Shown here: in pieces, positions 54,222 to 62,490 of the stretch
Layout: every line of letters begins with the position of its first letter
How positions within the stretch are numbered: position 1 is the stretch's first letter
NCBI RefSeq assembly: GCF_016806835.2
Contig: NZ_CP086111.1
Span: forward strand, 4,395,471-4,459,470
Direction of reading: 5' to 3'
DNA length: 64,000 nt
DNA from: Skermanella rosea
Lineage (GTDB): Bacteria; Pseudomonadota; Alphaproteobacteria; Azospirillales; Azospirillaceae
Translations under genes and position numbers: made by a program
The notes under the pieces: model-generated
Databases searched by the model: none
What the model was told of the DNA's origin: nothing
Seen by the model: the letters and a program-made list of their open reading frames with translations, nothing else

Positions 54222-55837
54222 CGGGCCTGCTCCCCGACCGGCCAGACGCCGTCGTCGCTGCCCGGCAGCGTGAACCGGAAGACCGCGCCGTGCGGGACAT
54301 TGTCGTCCGCCCAGAGCCGTCCGCCGCCGGACTCGATGATCAACCTGCAAAACATCAGTCCCATGCCCATTCCGTCGGGTTTCGTCGTGAAGAACGGCTC
54401 GAAGATCCTGCCCCTCAGCTCCGGATCGACGCCGGATCCGGAGTCCTCGACGGAGACCATGACCTCGCCGGGAACCTGCGATCGGGACGTGACCCGCAGC
54501 ACGCGCGCCCTGCCCGTCACCGGGCACATGGCGTCGATCGCGTTCGAGACCAGGTTGGACAGGACCTGCTGGAGCTGGATCGGGTTGCCGGTGACGGTCG
54601 GCAGCCCCGGCTCCAGCGCCGTTTCGACGGTCACGCGGCCCAGGCGGGCATCGTCCCGGCAGCGGCCCAGGACCTCCTCGATCAGCTGGTTGACGTCCAG
54701 CGGAACGCGATCCCGGGTGTCCTTCTTGAACATCGTCCTGATGCTCTCGATCACCGTCCCGGCGCGGTGGCCGTCATTGACGATCCGTTTCAAGGCCGCC
54801 TGCACCTCGCCGAGGTCGGGGTCCTTCTTTTCGAGCCAGCGGAGCCCCGCGGCCGCATTGGTCACCATGCTCGCCAGGGGCTGGTTGATCTCGTGGGCGA
54901 TCAGGGCAGACAGGGCCTCCATCGCGGTAAGCCTCGTCTCGCGGGCGCGGCGCTCGGCGGAAACCGACCGGGCGACCCGGGCATAGAGGGTCGTCGATTC
55001 CGACAGCAGGACGAGCAGGACGATGCTGGCGGAGGCCAGCCCGTAGGACCTTCCTCCCCACCACCCCACGCTCAGGCGGATGCCGGCACTGATGTAGGAG
55101 AGCAGGATGATCTCGATCAGCAGCGTGCAGAGCACGACCATCAGCCAGAGATCGAGGACCGACCGTCGGCGGACGAACAGGACGGCGAGCGCCGTCAGGT
55201 AGAGGAACACCGCCATGGTCGGGACATACAGCCACAAATCGGTGACGTTCCTCGCGTTCCTCATGAAGTTCGGCAGCGAATCGTCGTTGGCCAGGATGAA
55301 CCAGGTCAGCCCGCCGGCGGCGGCGAGCGTGCCGGCGACGCTCCCGACGATCGCCTTCCGGACCGAACCCTGGAACCTCGGCGCCGAAGTCGCTCCATCC
55401 TTCGACAGCGCGTAGGCGAGCACGAACAGGGGGAACCCCAGGCGGCGCAGTGCGGCGATCGACGCGGTGGCCTGCAGTCCCGCGTCCAGGCCCAGCGCGT
55501 CGAACACGTCGGGAAAGGTGAGCATCCACGGCACCACCATCAGGCCCGAGAAGAGGTAGCCTATCGCCAGGACGAGGACGGCCCGTGACTGCTGGACGGA
55601 GAACAGCGCCAGCAGCAGGGCCGAGGTGATCAGCTCGATCAGCAGGATCGCCGCCCCGTATGCCGGCAGCAGGACTTCCGTACCGGTCAGGGGAATGCGC
55701 GCGAACGGCATCGTGACCAGCAGTTCGACGACCAGGACGACGAGCACGCAGACGGCCAGCCGCTCCTGGTTCCGGGACGGCGGCGATGTCGAAAGCAGGA
55801 ACGGATGGTCGCCCTGCACACGCCTCGGTGATCTCAC
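54218..55837 (-). CDS. Membrane sensor histidine kinase, MASE4-like and FixL-like
   Basis: The 539-residue kinase has seven to eight N-terminal membrane helices of MASE4-like pattern (residues about 25-285) and a kinase core. That core has the H box ALIAHEINQPLASMVTNAAAGLRWL, typical of FixL/DctB-like proteins, N box NLVSNAIDAM, G1 DSGSGVDPEL and G2 GMGMGLMFCRLIIESGGG. I chose GTG 55837 because GGGGAGA lies just upstream; the frame opens earlier at 55909 without a site. It pairs with the overlapping FixJ-type regulator. Confidence 0.88.
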   Translation of the reverse strand: MRSPRRVQGDHPFLLSTSPPSRNQERLAVCVLVVLVVELLVTMPFARIPLTGTEVLLPAYGAAILLIELITSALLLALFSVQQSRAVLVLAIGYLFSGLMVVPWMLTFPDVFDALGLDAGLQATASIAALRRLGFPLFVLAYALSKDGATSAPRFQGSVRKAIVGSVAGTLAAAGGLTWFILANDDSLPNFMRNARNVTDLWLYVPTMAVFLYLTALAVLFVRRRSVLDLWLMVVLCTLLIEIILLSYISAGIRLSVGWWGGRSYGLASASIVLLVLLSESTTLYARVARSVSAERRARETRLTAMEALSALIAHEINQPLASMVTNAAAGLRWLEKKDPDLGEVQAALKRIVNDGHRAGTVIESIRTMFKKDTRDRVPLDVNQLIEEVLGRCRDDARLGRVTVETALEPGLPTVTGNPIQLQQVLSNLVSNAIDAMCPVTGRARVLRVTSRSQVPGEVMVSVEDSGSGVDPELRGRIFEPFFTTKPDGMGMGLMFCRLIIESGGGRLWADDNVPHGAVFRFTLPGSDDGVWPVGEQAR

Positions 55838-56068
55838 GCACGTCTCCCCAATCTGCCGCCCTGCGGGCCGGAGGATTGCAGCGAAAGTCGGACGGACGCA
55901 ACAGGACACCTTTGGAAATGGCCGGTGCCATCGCCGATCGACCGCGATCGCTTCGAACCTCCCCGCTTCGGTTGCTATCCTCTCCCGGACGGACTATGGC
56001 AGTGGGAAACGGATCGGCTTTGGAAGTCAAAGCCGCGACCTGCGTCATCTCGGGAGTTGGATGCGGAT

Positions 56069-56857
56069 ATGGCTGACGAAGCGCAGAGGGTGGCATTGGT
56101 GACAGGTGCTGCCCGGGGCATCGGTCTCGCCGCGGCGAGACGCTTTCTGGCCGGCGGCTGGCGCGTCGCGCTCCTCGACATCGACGGCGGGACGCTCCGG
56201 GAAGCGGTCGCCGGGACCGGCGCGCCGGAGGCGACGATGGCGCTCGTCTGTGACGTCGCCGACCCCGACGCCGTGAATGGCGCCGTGGAGGATCTCGGCA
56301 GCCGGTTCGGTCGGCTCGACGCCCTGGTGAACAATGCCGGCATCGCCGTCTTCAAGCCGATCCTGGAGACGTCGTTCGAGGAGTGGTCGCGCGTCCTGGC
56401 GGTGAATCTGAGCGGTCCGTTCCTGTGCACCCAGAAGGCCGCGCCGCTGATGGCCGAGACCGGCGGAGGCGCTGTTGTGAACATCACGTCGATCTCCGGT
56501 ATGCGGGCCTCCACACTCCGGGTCGCCTACGGCACGAGCAAAGCCGGGCTCGCTCACCTGACGAAGCAGCAGGCGGTCGAACTGGCTGGTCTCGGCATCC
56601 GCGTCAACGCCATCGCGCCCGGCCCGGTCGACACGGCCATGGCCAAGGCGGTGCACAGCCCCGCGATCCGGGCGGACTATCGCGACGCCATCCCGCTTGG
56701 CCGCTACGGACTCGAGGAGGAGCTTGCCGAAGCGATCTTCTTCCTGTGCAGCGATAGCGCCAGCTACATCACCGGGCAGACGCTCGGCGTGGACGGGGGT
56801 TTCGGCGCCACAGGCATCGGGTTGCCGACGCTGCGCGGTGAAGCGCGCAAGGACTGA
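56069..56857 (+). CDS. Short-chain dehydrogenase/reductase
   Basis: The 262-residue NAD(P)-dependent oxidoreductase of the classical SDR type has TGAARGIGLAAARRF (cofactor), the Asp in LLDIDGG favouring NAD(H), NNAGIAV, the catalytic Ser in ITSISGMRA, and Tyr/Lys in YGTSKAGL. It ends with the usual GQTLGVDGGF. The substrate cannot be told. It is divergent from the sensor kinase across 231 bp, so the two-component pair could control it. ATG 56069 begins the conserved fold; the frame opens further upstream. Confidence 0.87.
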   Translation: MADEAQRVALVTGAARGIGLAAARRFLAGGWRVALLDIDGGTLREAVAGTGAPEATMALVCDVADPDAVNGAVEDLGSRFGRLDALVNNAGIAVFKPILETSFEEWSRVLAVNLSGPFLCTQKAAPLMAETGGGAVVNITSISGMRASTLRVAYGTSKAGLAHLTKQQAVELAGLGIRVNAIAPGPVDTAMAKAVHSPAIRADYRDAIPLGRYGLEEELAEAIFFLCSDSASYITGQTLGVDGGFGATGIGLPTLRGEARKD

Positions 56858-56949
56858 TGGCGGAGTCCGGGCTCTCTATAGGGCGAGGGCCGGCGGTGGT
56901 CGGTTCGCCGGGGACGGCAGCGTCGCCCGGACCGGTTTTGTGAACGCGC

Positions 56950-56963
56950 TTGACCGAGGTCAA
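56950..56963 (+). promoter_or_regulatory. NNR/FNR-type box upstream of nnrU
   Basis: TTGACCGAGGTCAA is a perfect dyad matching the Crp/FNR-family consensus TTGAC-N4-GTCAA. It lies about 80 nt before the nnrU start. In denitrifiers such boxes bind NNR/DNR, which respond to NO, or FNR, which responds to low oxygen. Confidence 0.7.
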
Positions 56964-57043
56964 CAAGGCCTCTCCCGTTCCGATGTCTTATGGAGGGAGA
57001 TTGCCTGAGGCACCTTTCCGTCAGCACCACCGATTTGTTCACC

Positions 57044-57679
57044 ATGGAAACCCTGATCCTCGCCACGCTCTTCCTGGTCGGAAGCCACGTCGTTCCCGGG
57101 CTGCCGGGGATGCGTTCCTCGCTGATCGAGGCACTCGGGCGCCGGATGTTCCTCGCGGTCTATTCGATAGTCTCGCTGGCGGCCCTTGTCCTGTTGGTCT
57201 GGAGCTACCGGACGGCCGATGCCGGGACGTGGCTCTATCTTCCGTCGGTCGAGGCGCGGACCCTGGCGGTGCTCGCGATGCCGGTCGCCCTTTTCCTGCT
57301 GGTCGGCAGGCTCACCACGCCGGCCGGATCGCCGGAACCCGTCGGCATCTATCGGATCACCGCCGTGCCCGGCAGCCTGTCGGTCCTGCTCTGGACCCTG
57401 CTGCACCTCGCGGTGCTGGGAGGAACGCGGCAGGTGATCGTCTTCGCCGGCATGGCCGCCATCGCCCTGTTCTCCCTCGTCAGGAACTGGCAGGCCGCCT
57501 CGCCGGCTCGCCGCCGGGCCGGCATCCTGCCGTTTTCAGGCATGATCCGGGGCCGCGAGAAGTTGGTCTGGAACGAGATCGGCTGGGGCCGGCTTCTCCT
57601 GGCCCTCGCTGTCTGGGCGGCACTGCTTCTGCTCCATCCCGTCGTGATCGGCCCCGATCCCCTCGCGTACCTGCTCTGA
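57044..57679 (+). CDS. nnrU: NnrU family membrane protein
   Basis: The 211-residue integral membrane protein has about six helices. Family features include GSHVVPGLPGMRSSLIEALGRR near the N-terminus and the C-terminal WNEIGWGRL. NnrU is needed for full nitrite/NO reductase activity in some denitrifiers, but its biochemical role is unclear. I chose ATG 57044 (METLIL) as start; an upstream ATG at 56990 gives a polar 18-residue extension. The NNR-type box upstream fits control by NO. Confidence 0.85.
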   Translation: METLILATLFLVGSHVVPGLPGMRSSLIEALGRRMFLAVYSIVSLAALVLLVWSYRTADAGTWLYLPSVEARTLAVLAMPVALFLLVGRLTTPAGSPEPVGIYRITAVPGSLSVLLWTLLHLAVLGGTRQVIVFAGMAAIALFSLVRNWQAASPARRRAGILPFSGMIRGREKLVWNEIGWGRLLLALAVWAALLLLHPVVIGPDPLAYLL

Positions 57680-57733
57680 CACGCCCGGCCGTCACCATGC
57701 GGCACCATGGCAACCAGATCACCGGAGTTGATG

Positions 57734-58561
57734 ATGAGCTTGCGGACACATTCCCTCACCCCCGACATGCTGCTGGTCGACGCGATAGCCGGACGGCCTG
57801 AAACGATCGCCAGGCTGACCGCCCTCGATCCGGCATTCGCCGGGCTGTTGGATCCGGACCACGGGAAGCCCATGGCCGGACAGATCCGTTTGGACGAGGC
57901 AGCCCGGGTCGCCGGCGTCCGGTTCGAGACCCTGCGCGGAGTGCTGCAGGGCGAATTGTCCCCATCGGACGTTTCCCGCGGCGGCGTTGTCGACCAGCCC
58001 GCCGATGCGGGGCGCGGAACGAGCGGCGACTGGTTCGATCAGGCCGAGCGCCTGTCGGCACCCCATCTGGATGTGCGGCCGCTGCTCGCATCGGGACAGG
58101 ATCCGTTCGCCCAGGTGATGTCCCTGGCGGCCCGGGTGCCCGGAGGCAGCTTCATGGTGGTGGACGCGCCCTTCGATCCGGCTCCGCTGCGCCGGGTGCT
58201 CGCCGGAAAGGGTTTCACCTCGATCGGCCGCCAGCTCGGCCCCGGCCACTGGCGCATCTGCTGGCGCCGCGAGGAGCCCCAGGAAACGGAGCCTGCGGCC
58301 GAGGAACCCATGGCGCGCCAGGGCGCCGAACCCTGGAACGCGGCCGACGGCACCCACCTGGACGTACGCGGCCTGCAGCCGCCGGAACCGCTGACACGGG
58401 TGCTCGACCTGATCGACCAGGGCGGAATCGATCGGCTGGTGGTTCATCACGACCGCGAACCCGTCTTCCTCTATCCCATGCTGGCCGAGCGGGGCTGGTC
58501 GTGCCTGTCGGTCGATCATCTGGAGGGCGAGGTCCGGATCAGGCTGGCCCGGGAGGCTTGA
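57734..58561 (+). CDS. DUF2249 tandem-domain protein (NO-cluster associated)
   Basis: The 275-residue cytosolic protein appears to hold an N-terminal DUF1858-like part (LTPDMLLVDAIAGRPETI) and two DUF2249 copies, each starting HLDVR (residues about 115 and 215) and ending in a strand with GLxxx-type turns (GHWRICWRR; RGWSCLSVDHLEGEVRI). DUF2249 proteins are frequent in denitrification and NO-response clusters, with proposed sulfur or metal-linked roles, unproven. Of two adjacent ATGs, 57734 has better spacing to CGGAG. Its stop overlaps the next start (TGATG). Confidence 0.82.
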   Translation: MSLRTHSLTPDMLLVDAIAGRPETIARLTALDPAFAGLLDPDHGKPMAGQIRLDEAARVAGVRFETLRGVLQGELSPSDVSRGGVVDQPADAGRGTSGDWFDQAERLSAPHLDVRPLLASGQDPFAQVMSLAARVPGGSFMVVDAPFDPAPLRRVLAGKGFTSIGRQLGPGHWRICWRREEPQETEPAAEEPMARQGAEPWNAADGTHLDVRGLQPPEPLTRVLDLIDQGGIDRLVVHHDREPVFLYPMLAERGWSCLSVDHLEGEVRIRLAREA

Positions 58562-59838
58562 TGATCGCCCCAGGATCCAGGCTGCTGCCGGCAACGATCC
58601 CGTTCCGCTTCCTGACGGCCGCCCTGCTGTTCCACCTCCTGGGCTGGACGGCGCTGGCGGCCGGAGCCCCGATCCTCGCCGCCTCGGAGGGCGGGCTGGG
58701 CCTGCCGGTCGCGGCGCTCCACCTGATGACGCTCGGCGTGCTGACCGCCACGGCCATGGGAGCCGGGTTCCAGTTGCTGCCCGTGGCGATCCAGGCGGAT
58801 CTGCCCGCCGTGTGGCCGTGCCGGCTGGCCAGCTGGTCGCTGCTGCCGGGCATCCCGGTGCTGGCGTGGGGCATGATGACGGCCGACCTCTGGTTGCTTG
58901 GCATCGGCGGAAGCGCCGTCGCGCTGGCCCTGCTGCTGTTCGCCGGGATCGTCGGCCTCGCGCTGTGGCGCGCGGACACCGCCAAGCCGCAGGTCCGGCT
59001 CGTCGGTCGTTACCTGTGGGCATCCTTGGCCTGCCTGGTGGCACTGGCCGTACTCGGCCTTGCCCTGCTCGGCGATTTCGCGCACGGCTACCTGGACGAT
59101 CACCGGACCGTGTCCGTAGTCCATCTGGCGGTCGCCTGCTACGGCTTCCTGGGGCTGCTGGCCGCCGGGTTCGTGCAGGTGCTGGTCCCCATGTTCGCCC
59201 TGGTGGCACCGCAACCAGAACGCCCGGTCACCATCGTGCTCGTCCTCGCCGTCGCGGCACTTGCCCTGGCCGGCGTCGGGGCCTTCGTGCCGGCGGCCTG
59301 TGTCGGCCTGGGAGGGACATGCCTGCATGTCCATGGAATGGCCGGCCTGATGCGCCGGCGAAACCGCCGCGATCTCGGCACCTCCTTCCTCCTGATCCGG
59401 CTTTCCTGGGCCATGCTGCCCGTCAGCCTCGTGCTGGGGCTGCTCCTGGCGCTCGATCTCCTGCCCGCCCGCGGTGGCGGCCTGTTCGTGTTGGCGATTG
59501 TCGTCGGCTGGCTGCTCAGCCTCGTGCTCGGCATGCTCCAACGGATCCTGCCGTTCCTGAGCGCGATCCACGCAGCCAGGGCCGGCCGGCGAATTCCCAA
59601 GGTATCGGAGCTTGGCGACGACCTGATGCTGCGGATCCAGGCGGCGTGCCATGTCGGTGCGCTGGCCGCGGTCGGGGGAGGCATGGCGCTCGACCTGGAG
59701 GTGCTGATACGCGGAGGCGCCTTGGCCGGGGCGGCGGGTGCCGCGGCCTTCATCATCTACGCGCTCGATCTTTACCTGCGGATCAGGGCCCTGCCCCGGG
59801 CCCGCCCCGTCGCGGCGAAAGAAGGAACCATCCCATGA
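58561..59838 (+). CDS. Polytopic membrane protein, NnrS/heme-copper-like
   Basis: The 425-residue protein has about eleven to twelve membrane helices. Conserved-looking His sit within helices: LHLMTLGVLTATAMGAGFQLLPVA, VVHLAVACYGFLGLLAAGF, CLHVHGMAGL. Such spacing recalls heme-binding membrane proteins of NO metabolism, but the exact family is not certain. It overlaps the DUF2249 gene by 1 bp and the DUF59 gene by 4 bp, so the three form one translational unit. Confidence 0.72.
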   Translation: MIAPGSRLLPATIPFRFLTAALLFHLLGWTALAAGAPILAASEGGLGLPVAALHLMTLGVLTATAMGAGFQLLPVAIQADLPAVWPCRLASWSLLPGIPVLAWGMMTADLWLLGIGGSAVALALLLFAGIVGLALWRADTAKPQVRLVGRYLWASLACLVALAVLGLALLGDFAHGYLDDHRTVSVVHLAVACYGFLGLLAAGFVQVLVPMFALVAPQPERPVTIVLVLAVAALALAGVGAFVPAACVGLGGTCLHVHGMAGLMRRRNRRDLGTSFLLIRLSWAMLPVSLVLGLLLALDLLPARGGGLFVLAIVVGWLLSLVLGMLQRILPFLSAIHAARAGRRIPKVSELGDDLMLRIQAACHVGALAAVGGGMALDLEVLIRGGALAGAAGAAAFIIYALDLYLRIRALPRARPVAAKEGTIP

Positions 59839-60149
59839 AATCCGAAGAAGCCATTTCCGCCGCCCGCGAGGCGCTGGCCCAGGTCATCGACCCCGAAACG
59901 GAGCTCAGCGTGCTCGATATGGGGCTTGTCTACGGCATCGAGGAATCGGCGGACGGCCTGCGCGTCATGCTGAGCCTGACGCATCCGAGCTGCCCGATGG
60001 GCGGGCTGATCGTGGAGCAGGCCGAAGCCGCGCTGGCCGGGGTTTCCCATCCCGATTACCCGACGCGGCTCGAACTCACCTTCGACCCGCCCTGGACTCC
60101 GGACCGGATCACCGCAGAGGGCCGCCGCCAGTTGGGCAGTCCAGGGTGA
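59835..60149 (+). CDS. DUF59/MIP18 (PaaD/SufT-like) Fe-S assembly factor
   Basis: The 104-residue product has the family core VIDPETELSVLDMGLVYGIE and HPSCPMGGLI with the conserved Cys, followed by ELTFDPPWTPDRIT. Such proteins help mature Fe-S or metal enzymes. The start ATG overlaps the preceding stop (ATGA), with AAGGA at proper spacing. Its position in the NO block suggests repair of clusters damaged by NO (inference). Confidence 0.85.
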   Translation: MKSEEAISAAREALAQVIDPETELSVLDMGLVYGIEESADGLRVMLSLTHPSCPMGGLIVEQAEAALAGVSHPDYPTRLELTFDPPWTPDRITAEGRRQLGSPG

Positions 60150-60191
60150 CCCGCCGGAATCCCTGCGCCAGCCCCCACGCCTCCTCGAAAA

Positions 60192-60208
60192 GCCGGGATC
60201 ATCCCGGC
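60192..60208 (-). terminator. Intrinsic terminator of nnrS
   Basis: The 7-bp GC stem GCCGGGA/TCCCGGC has a 3-nt loop. On the minus strand it is followed by TTTTC. It overlaps the nnrS stop codon and lies between the convergent DUF59 and nnrS genes. Confidence 0.65.
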
Positions 60209-61401
60209 CGACCGTCCACTCGCGCGCCGGTCAGGATGGGAACATACTCGACCAGGTAGAAGGCGAAGGCGACCGCCCACAGCATACCGGACAGGGCGAT
60301 CACGGGAACCGGAAGACCCGGTGCCATAATCGGGCCGAAGACCCGGACGAGGGCGGCGAGGTTCATGATGGCGAAGGCCGCGGTCATCAGGCGGGTCGCT
60401 TCGATCGCCCGACCGGTATGGCCGCGGGCGGTGCGGGCCATCATGCCAAGGGTCAGGACGCCGATGCCGCCGATGGTGAACGCATGGTCGGGCGCGCTGG
60501 CCGGCAGGTCGAGCCCGAGATCCAGCGCCGCGCGCAGGAACAGGGCCACGGCGATCCAGGCATGGCCGGCGTGCAGCACCCAGAGCATCGGCACGTCACG
60601 CGTTTCCCAAGGTTTCCAGGGCAACGCCCGGGCCACCAGCAGCAGCGCCGAGGCGAGGGCCGTGATGCCGCTCGCCGGTGTCAGCGGTGCCAGGACGGAA
60701 AGCACAGCGGCCAGCACGGTCGCCGCCGTGGCAAGGGTATCCAGCCGCTCGCTGCGGTCGGCGCCTGCCGCGGGCAGGCGGTTCTTCGTGAAGAACGGGA
60801 TCACCCGCCCGCCCATGATCACCAGGATCACCAGCAGGGCTCCGAGCACCGCGCGGGTGGCTTCGGTCCCCAGCAGAAGGACGCCGCCCGCGTCCAGGTG
60901 AAGGACGAGGTTCGCCAGGGCCAGGCCGAGCAGGACGAAAGGAAAAGCGATGTTGCGCCGGTTCCGTGCCGCCACCAAAGGCGGCAGCATAGTGACGGCA
61001 GCGACCGGCAGGAAGGCTACATCCACTGCGGCGGCCATCTGCCATGGCACGGCGTCGCCCGCCAGCATGACCACGCGGCCCGCCACCCAGAGCGCGGCCA
61101 GCCCGGCGAGCTTCAAGCCGGTGGCCGTCGGCCGGCCGGTCCAGTTCGGAATCGCGGTCAGCAGGAAGCCGACCAGGACGGCCGAGGTGAACCCGAACAG
61201 CATTTCGTGGGTGTGCCAGCCGACCGGACCGAACCCGCTCGGGATGGTGAAATGCCCATGCCAGACCATGACCCATAGCGGGATCCAGGACGCGGCGAGG
61301 CCGGCGGCGAGCAGGTAGAAAGGCCGGAAGCCCAGGGCAAACAGGACATGGCGCCGGCGGAGCCGATCCTGACCGGCTTGGGTGAGGGCGGTGTTGGTCA
61401 T
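60199..61401 (-). CDS. nnrS: NnrS family heme/copper membrane protein
   Basis: The 400-residue protein has twelve predicted helices. NnrS hallmarks include RPFYLLAAGLAA, HTHEMLFGF with its His pair, GRVIPFFTKN and HAGHAWIAV. NnrS relieves NO toxicity and binds heme and copper in studied species. The start ATG has GGAAGAG upstream. A perfect NNR-type box lies about 66 nt upstream of the start, fitting NO-induced expression. Confidence 0.92.
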   Translation of the reverse strand: MTNTALTQAGQDRLRRRHVLFALGFRPFYLLAAGLAASWIPLWVMVWHGHFTIPSGFGPVGWHTHEMLFGFTSAVLVGFLLTAIPNWTGRPTATGLKLAGLAALWVAGRVVMLAGDAVPWQMAAAVDVAFLPVAAVTMLPPLVAARNRRNIAFPFVLLGLALANLVLHLDAGGVLLLGTEATRAVLGALLVILVIMGGRVIPFFTKNRLPAAGADRSERLDTLATAATVLAAVLSVLAPLTPASGITALASALLLVARALPWKPWETRDVPMLWVLHAGHAWIAVALFLRAALDLGLDLPASAPDHAFTIGGIGVLTLGMMARTARGHTGRAIEATRLMTAAFAIMNLAALVRVFGPIMAPGLPVPVIALSGMLWAVAFAFYLVEYVPILTGARVDGRPG

Positions 61402-61466
61402 GATACGCTCTTCCGGATGGTGGCGGACATCAGGACGCATCATCCACCGTCGCAGGGCTGCGGACC

Positions 61467-61480
61467 TTGATCATGGTCAA
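61467..61480 (-). promoter_or_regulatory. NNR/FNR-type box upstream of nnrS
   Basis: TTGATCATGGTCAA fits the TTGAT/C-N4-G/ATCAA consensus. The box is symmetric, so it could also serve the divergent norCB operon, but it lies about 490 nt from the norC start. Confidence 0.65.
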
Positions 61481-61973
61481 GGCCGCGATCCGCCGCCAAG
61501 CGCGTTCCAGCGCGGGTCAGGAACCTCTCCATGGAAAGAATTTGGATCAGAATACACGAACCGGAACCCGATCCATCCCTCCCCAAGCGCGAGAGCGAAG
61601 AAGCGACGTCGAGTGAAACCGTATAAAAATTGGAATCACCCTGTCATCCGATTTGACGCCAATGCCATGGACCGATGCACGACGGTCCATTCGACTGACA
61701 ATGCTGGAAAAAGTTGAAAACTTTGCTTTGGAGCAAGGTTTCGCATCCTCGTTGGTGCTTACGTATCCGGCGTTCGCCACTCTCGGAGAATGGATCATGG
61801 TTGCCGCCCACCCCAGGCCCCTTTTCTTGAATGCGGGCATGGTGATAGCTCCATACGCAACCAACCCACCCTTGAGAGCGCTGGAATGGCATTTGCCAAC
61901 CTGGAAAAGCCACTGATCACCACGGACGCGAATCCAGATCAAAAACCCGGCAGCGTTCAATTGAGGTTAGTTG
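61481..61973. other. Long AT-richer leader upstream of norC
   Basis: I see no supported gene in this stretch of about 490 bp, though several short open frames exist on both strands. Base composition is clearly lower in GC than the flanks between about 61600 and 61970. No second NNR-type dyad was found near norC. It may be a long leader or a decayed insertion. Confidence 0.45.
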
Positions 61974-62426
61974 ATGGCCGAAAGATTCACGAAATCAGCT
62001 GCCCGTAATATCTTCTACGGCGGCTCCGCATTCTTCCTGGTCACCTTCGTGGCACTCACGATCCACAGTCACTATTACATACGGACGGTCAGCACCGACG
62101 AGTCGACGCTGACCGAGGGTGTCGCGCGCGGCAAGCATGTCTGGGAAAGGAACGCCTGCATCAACTGCCACTCCATACTCGGCGAGGGTGCCTATTTCGC
62201 GCCGGAGTTGGGCAACGTCTGGGTCCGTTACGGCGGCCGCGACGATCCGGAGGGTGCCCGCGCGGCCCTGGTCGCATGGATGCAGTCCCAGCCCAGCGGC
62301 ATCGAGGGGCGCCGTCAGATGCCGCAGTTCAACCTGACCGACCAGGAACTGAACGATCTCGCGGATTTCCTGGAGTGGACCAGCCGGATCGATACCCAGG
62401 GATGGCCGCCGAACGACGCAGGTTGA
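61974..62426 (+). CDS. norC: Nitric oxide reductase, cytochrome c subunit
   Basis: The 150-residue membrane-anchored protein has an N-terminal helix (residues 14-35, FYGGSAFFLVTFVALTIHSHYY) and a c-type heme site CINCH (about residue 64), with the axial Met in RRQMPQF. It passes electrons to NorB for reduction of NO to N2O. GAGGTT lies upstream of ATG 61974. It precedes norB by 64 bp. Confidence 0.95.
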   Translation: MAERFTKSAARNIFYGGSAFFLVTFVALTIHSHYYIRTVSTDESTLTEGVARGKHVWERNACINCHSILGEGAYFAPELGNVWVRYGGRDDPEGARAALVAWMQSQPSGIEGRRQMPQFNLTDQELNDLADFLEWTSRIDTQGWPPNDAG

Positions 62427-62490
62427 CGGGGCCTGGACTGCCGATCGGACTTGCGATGATCACGACGGTGGCTGCAGGGGGAGCCAACGA

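Noticed and set aside
61547-61960. A 137-codon minus-strand frame in the norC leader
   Set aside because: No ribosome site, no recognisable domain, unnatural composition and lower GC than genes nearby; treated as non-coding.
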